Positions 6,729 to 8,893 of a stretch of DNA of 8,893 nt are shown here, piece after piece. The DNA is from Thermus kawarayensis JCM 12314. GTDB lineage: Bacteria; Deinococcota; Deinococci; Deinococcales; Thermaceae. A program made the position numbers and the translations under genes. Numbering within the stretch: position 1 is the stretch's first letter; the number at the start of each line of letters is the position of its first letter. The notes below the pieces were generated by a model that was given only the letters and a program-made list of their open reading frames with translations, was not told the origin of the DNA and did not search any database. Location: NCBI GenBank assembly GCA_001311545.1, contig BBBL01000047.1, positions 1 to 8,893 on the forward strand, read 5' to 3'.

Positions 6729-7211
6729 GGGGCTTTTCCTGGCCCTCTATCTGGCCTCCCTCCTGGCCCTTTTGGCCGTGGCGGCCGCGGCGGAGGCCTC
6801 GGAAAGACCCCTCCTCCTTGCCCTGGTGGTGGCGGACGGGCTCCTTATGGGAGCCCTCTTCCTCTGGCTTGCGGGCTTCCCGGAAAGGCTCTTCTACGAG
6901 CTGCAGGGGCCCTTCCTGGGGGTTCACCACCCCTTGGGGAAGCGCCAGGTCCACCGCTCGGAGGTGGCGGCCGCCCTCCCCACGGCCTACGCCCTGCCCC
7001 TCTTCGCCCTCGGACCCAAAGCCGAGATGCCCGGGTACTACCGGGTGCGCTTCCGCCTGAGGACGGCGGCCTTCCCCAAGGGGCTTCCCGTGGAGGCCTT
7101 CGTGGGGGCGAGGCGGGGGAAGGGGTCCTCCTGGTCCTCAAAGACGGCACGGGCCTCCTCCTCAACCCCGAGGACCCCCGGCCCCTCCTCGCCTGGAAGG
7201 AGGGCGGATGA
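6694..7211 (+). CDS. Two-TM membrane protein, possible PH-like C-terminal domain
   Basis: Repaired length is 172 residues. Two membrane spans (about 13-33 and 39-61) come first, then a soluble, beta-rich region. This ends with [20 protein letters not shown], a pattern seen in bacterial PH-like domains (a strand ending in the Asn-Pro-x-Asp-Pro turn). The assignment is a resemblance, not a firm family call. ATG 6694 has GGAGGT (6682-6687) six bases upstream and lies inside the ribbon-helix-helix gene, so translation is probably coupled. Near 7114-7120 a run of six G is read as five; unrepaired, the frame passes into that of the next gene and gives a false 347-residue fusion. The stop TGA (7209-7211) overlaps the CPBP start in ATGA. 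Confidence 0.7.
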
Positions 7212-7956
7212 GGGCGCTCTACTGGGCCTTCGGCCTCTCCTGGACCCTGGCCCTCCTGGGCCACGCCCTAGGGGTGAGGCCGGGGACGCCCGCCTACCTG
7301 GTCCTGGGAGGGGCCTACATGTGGATTCCGGGCCTCGTGGCCCTCCTCTTCGCCTGGAAGGAAGGGCTTTTTCTCCCCCTTTCCTTTCGCCCAAACCGCT
7401 TCTGGCTCTTCGCCTGGCCCTTCCCCCTGGCCCTCACCCTCCTCTCCCTCCCCCTAAGCCTCCCCTTCGCCCCCTGGAAGGGCCTGGCCTGGGTCCCGAG
7501 GGGGTCCTCTGGGCCTTCGCCCTTCTCCAGGGGCTCCTCGCCGGGGCCACGGTGAACCTCCTCACCGCCTTGGGGGAGGAACCCCTGTGGCGGGGCTACC
7601 TCTGGGAACGACTTAAGGTCGGGGCTTCTGGCCCGCGAGCCTGGAGATCGGCCTCTACTGGGGAGTCTGGCACGCCCCCCTGGTCCTCCTCTACGGCCAC
7701 ACCTACCCGGAGCACCGCCTTCCGGGGATGGGCATGATGGTCCTCTTCACCCTGGCCCTCACCCCCGCCCTCCTCTACGCCCGGGAGAAAGGGGGCTCCC
7801 TTTGCGCCCGCCCTTCTCCACGGCACCCTGAACGCCGTGGCCGGGCTTTCCCTCTTGGCGGTGGAGCGCACCCACGACCTCCTCGTGGGGGCGGTGGGGC
7901 TTCCCGGCCTCTTCCTCCTCTCCCTCCTCAACCTTTGGCTCAGGCGGCGGGTATAG
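7208..7956 (+). CDS. CPBP family intramembrane glutamic protease (Rce1/Abi-like)
   Basis: Repaired length is 250 residues, with about seven or eight hydrophobic spans. The CPBP catalytic set is complete: EEPLWRG (Glu124, Glu125, Arg129), YWGVWHAPL (Trp155, His156) and HGTLNA (His206, Asn210). These define Rce1-type proteases, in which a glutamate activates water for cleavage within the membrane. Known members mature CAAX proteins or bacteriocins or cleave membrane regulators; no substrate is evident here. The frame breaks near 7491 (GGGG read as GGG), 7620 (G run, one lost) and 7804 (GGG read as G, two lost, in the Trp-Ala-Pro codons before the catalytic histidine). With these four bases restored the length divides by three. 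The start ATG overlaps the preceding stop as ATGA. Confidence 0.85.
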
Positions 7957-7957
7957 T
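7952..7957 (+). promoter_or_regulatory. Possible -10 box in front of rapZ
   Basis: TATAGT overlaps the stop codon of the CPBP gene and ends seven bases before the rapZ ATG, close to the leaderless spacing seen elsewhere here. No -35 box is seen at the right distance. GGGAG at 7960-7964 touches the ATG and is too close for a normal ribosome-binding site. Confidence 0.4.
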
Positions 7958-7964
7958 CAGGGAG

Positions 7965-8784
7965 ATGGGCTTTCTGGTGCTCTCCGGCCTCTCGGGGGCG
8001 GGCAAGACCACGGCCAAAGGGTTCCTGGAGGACCTGGGGTATTTCATGGTGGACAACCTCCCCCCAAGGCTCTGGAAACCCCTCTTGGAAGAGCTCGGCC
8101 GCCAGGGCATCGGGAAGGTGGGGGTGGTGCTGGACGCCCGGGCCGCGGCCTTCTTCGCCGACCTGGAAGGGGTCCTGGAAGGGCTCAGGCCCACGGTGAT
8201 CTACCTCGAGGCCCGCCCCGAGGTCCTCCTCCGCCGCTACAACCTCACCCGCCGGGTCCACCCCCTGGGGGCGGGAAACCTCCTCAAGGAAATCGGCGAG
8301 GAGCGGCGGATCCTGGCCCCCCTGCGGGAGCAGGCCCACCTCGTCCTGGACACCTCCGAGCTCTCTCCCAGGGCCCTCAAGGAGGCCCTCACCCGCTTCC
8401 TGGGGGAGGAGGGAGGTTCTTGCTCCGCCTCCTCTCCTTCGGCTTCAAGTGGGGCCCGCCCCAGGAGGCGGACCTGGTCCTGGACGTGCGCCCCCTTCCC
8501 AACCCCCACTACGACCCCGCCCTCAGACCCAAAACCGGCCTGGACCCCGAGGTGAAGGCTACGTCTTCCGGGAAGAGCAGGAGCCCTACTACCGGGCCCT
8601 CCTCGCCGTGGTGGGCCTGGCGGCGGAGGGGGCCAAGAGGGAGGGCCGGGCCTTCTACACCGTGGCCGTGGGGTGCACCGGAGGGCGGCACCGGAGCGTG
8701 GCCGTGGCGGAACGGCTCGCCGAGGAGCTGGCGGGCCGCTTCCGGGTGGAGGTGAGCCACCGGGATGTGGAGAAGGAAGCCTAG
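7965..8784 (+). CDS. rapZ: RapZ/YvcJ family nucleotide-binding protein (RNase adapter)
   Basis: Repaired length is 273 residues, close to the usual 280-290. The N-terminal P-loop GLSGAGKT (8-15) and VDNLPP (29-34) bind nucleotide. The C-terminal signature GCTGGRHRS (237-245) belongs to the domain that, in E. coli RapZ, binds glucosamine-6-phosphate and the GlmY/GlmZ RNAs. [10 protein letters not shown] in the middle is another family block. Outside enterobacteria the role is less clear, and the nucleotide-binding and metabolite-sensing functions are the safer call. The frame changes near 8418 (TTT read as TT) and 8559 (CC read as C); both are one-base losses. The gene starts nine bases after the CPBP stop and overlaps yvcK by 20 bases. 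Confidence in family is high; confidence in an RNase-adapter role in this organism is lower. Confidence 0.93.
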
Positions 8785-8893
8785 CCTGGCCAAGGCCTTC
8801 CGGCGCTTCCCCGCCTTGCGCTGGCTGTACCCGGGGATGCGGGTCAAGCGCTACGCCGCCGTGGCCGGGCTGGGAGCCTCCTGCTCTCCTGGG
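8765..8893 (+). CDS. yvcK: YvcK family protein (gluconeogenesis factor), N-terminal part
   Basis: The ATG at 8765 opens a basic N-terminus ([15 protein letters not shown]), then LRWLYPGMRVKRYAAVAGLG, which is the membrane-proximal N-terminal segment typical of YvcK in Deinococcota. The conserved CofD-like UDP-sugar-binding domain would follow outside the window. The position right after rapZ, with a 20-base overlap, is the common rapZ-yvcK arrangement, which supports the call. Near 8878 CCC is probably read as CC, since the following bases read as the hydrophobic LLLSWG in the next frame. The gene is cut by the window end. In Bacillus this protein is needed for growth on gluconeogenic carbon sources and for cell shape. 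Confidence 0.75.
   Translation, partial: MWRRKPSLAKAFRRFPALRWLYPGMRVKRYAAVAGLGASCSPG

Noticed and set aside
6694..7737. A single 347-residue protein spanning the two-TM gene and the CPBP gene
   Set aside because: It exists only because of base losses: the middle is Pro/Arg/Ser nonsense while sensible protein continues in other frames, with an ATGA junction between two genes.
7728..8555. A 275-residue protein joining the end of the CPBP gene to rapZ
   Set aside because: The frame is nonsense from about 7804 to 7960; rapZ has its own ATG and the CPBP gene its own stop at 7954-7956 in another frame.
1..8893. Insertion sequence, prophage or CRISPR array
   Set aside because: No transposase, integrase, phage or cas-like protein and no spaced direct repeats were found; base composition is even except for the short A/T-rich promoter near 3680.

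Overview
The window is about two-thirds G+C with strongly G/C-ending codons. Its gene content and promoter style (a -10 box sitting directly in front of the start codon) point to Thermus or a close relative in Deinococcota. That assignment rests on protein and promoter character alone; no database search was possible. Most protein genes are broken by frameshifts. All 18 shifts I located are repaired by restoring one base (two bases in one case) to a short G, C or T run, so I read them as homopolymer under-calling in the sequence rather than as real pseudogenes. Spans below are for the repaired genes.

Layout. (1) 5-2437 (+): a large surface lipoprotein with a PKD-like domain, two Ig-like repeats, a CARDB-like domain and a metzincin zinc-protease domain. 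(2) 2405-2626 (-): a small winged-helix-like protein. (3) 2629-2776 (+): promoter, tRNA-Arg(ACG) and a terminator-like hairpin. (4) 2797-3359 (+): PduO-type corrinoid adenosyltransferase, leaderless. (5) 3356-3640 (-): a 94-residue protein of unknown function, apparently leaderless, convergent with (4) and divergent from (6). (6) 3711-7956 (+): a tightly packed gene set of ABC ATPase, ABC-2 permease, SPFH/band-7 membrane protein, Arc-type ribbon-helix-helix protein, a two-TM protein with a possible PH-like domain, and a CPBP (Rce1/Abi-like) intramembrane protease. It is driven by a strong leaderless promoter with a palindrome between its -35 and -10 boxes, and it has an internal terminator-like hairpin after the SPFH gene. 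(7) 7965-8893 (+): rapZ followed by the overlapping start of yvcK.

How the parts may work together. The 3711-7956 set looks like one envelope module. A NatAB-like ABC exporter is followed by a membrane scaffold of the SPFH type, a small DNA-binding protein that could be the local regulator, and two membrane proteins, one of them a protease of the type that cleaves inside the membrane. This is the most interesting system in the window. Its individual families are known, but the joint role is not evident. RapZ and YvcK are the usual neighbours that link cell-envelope precursor or central carbon metabolism to signalling.
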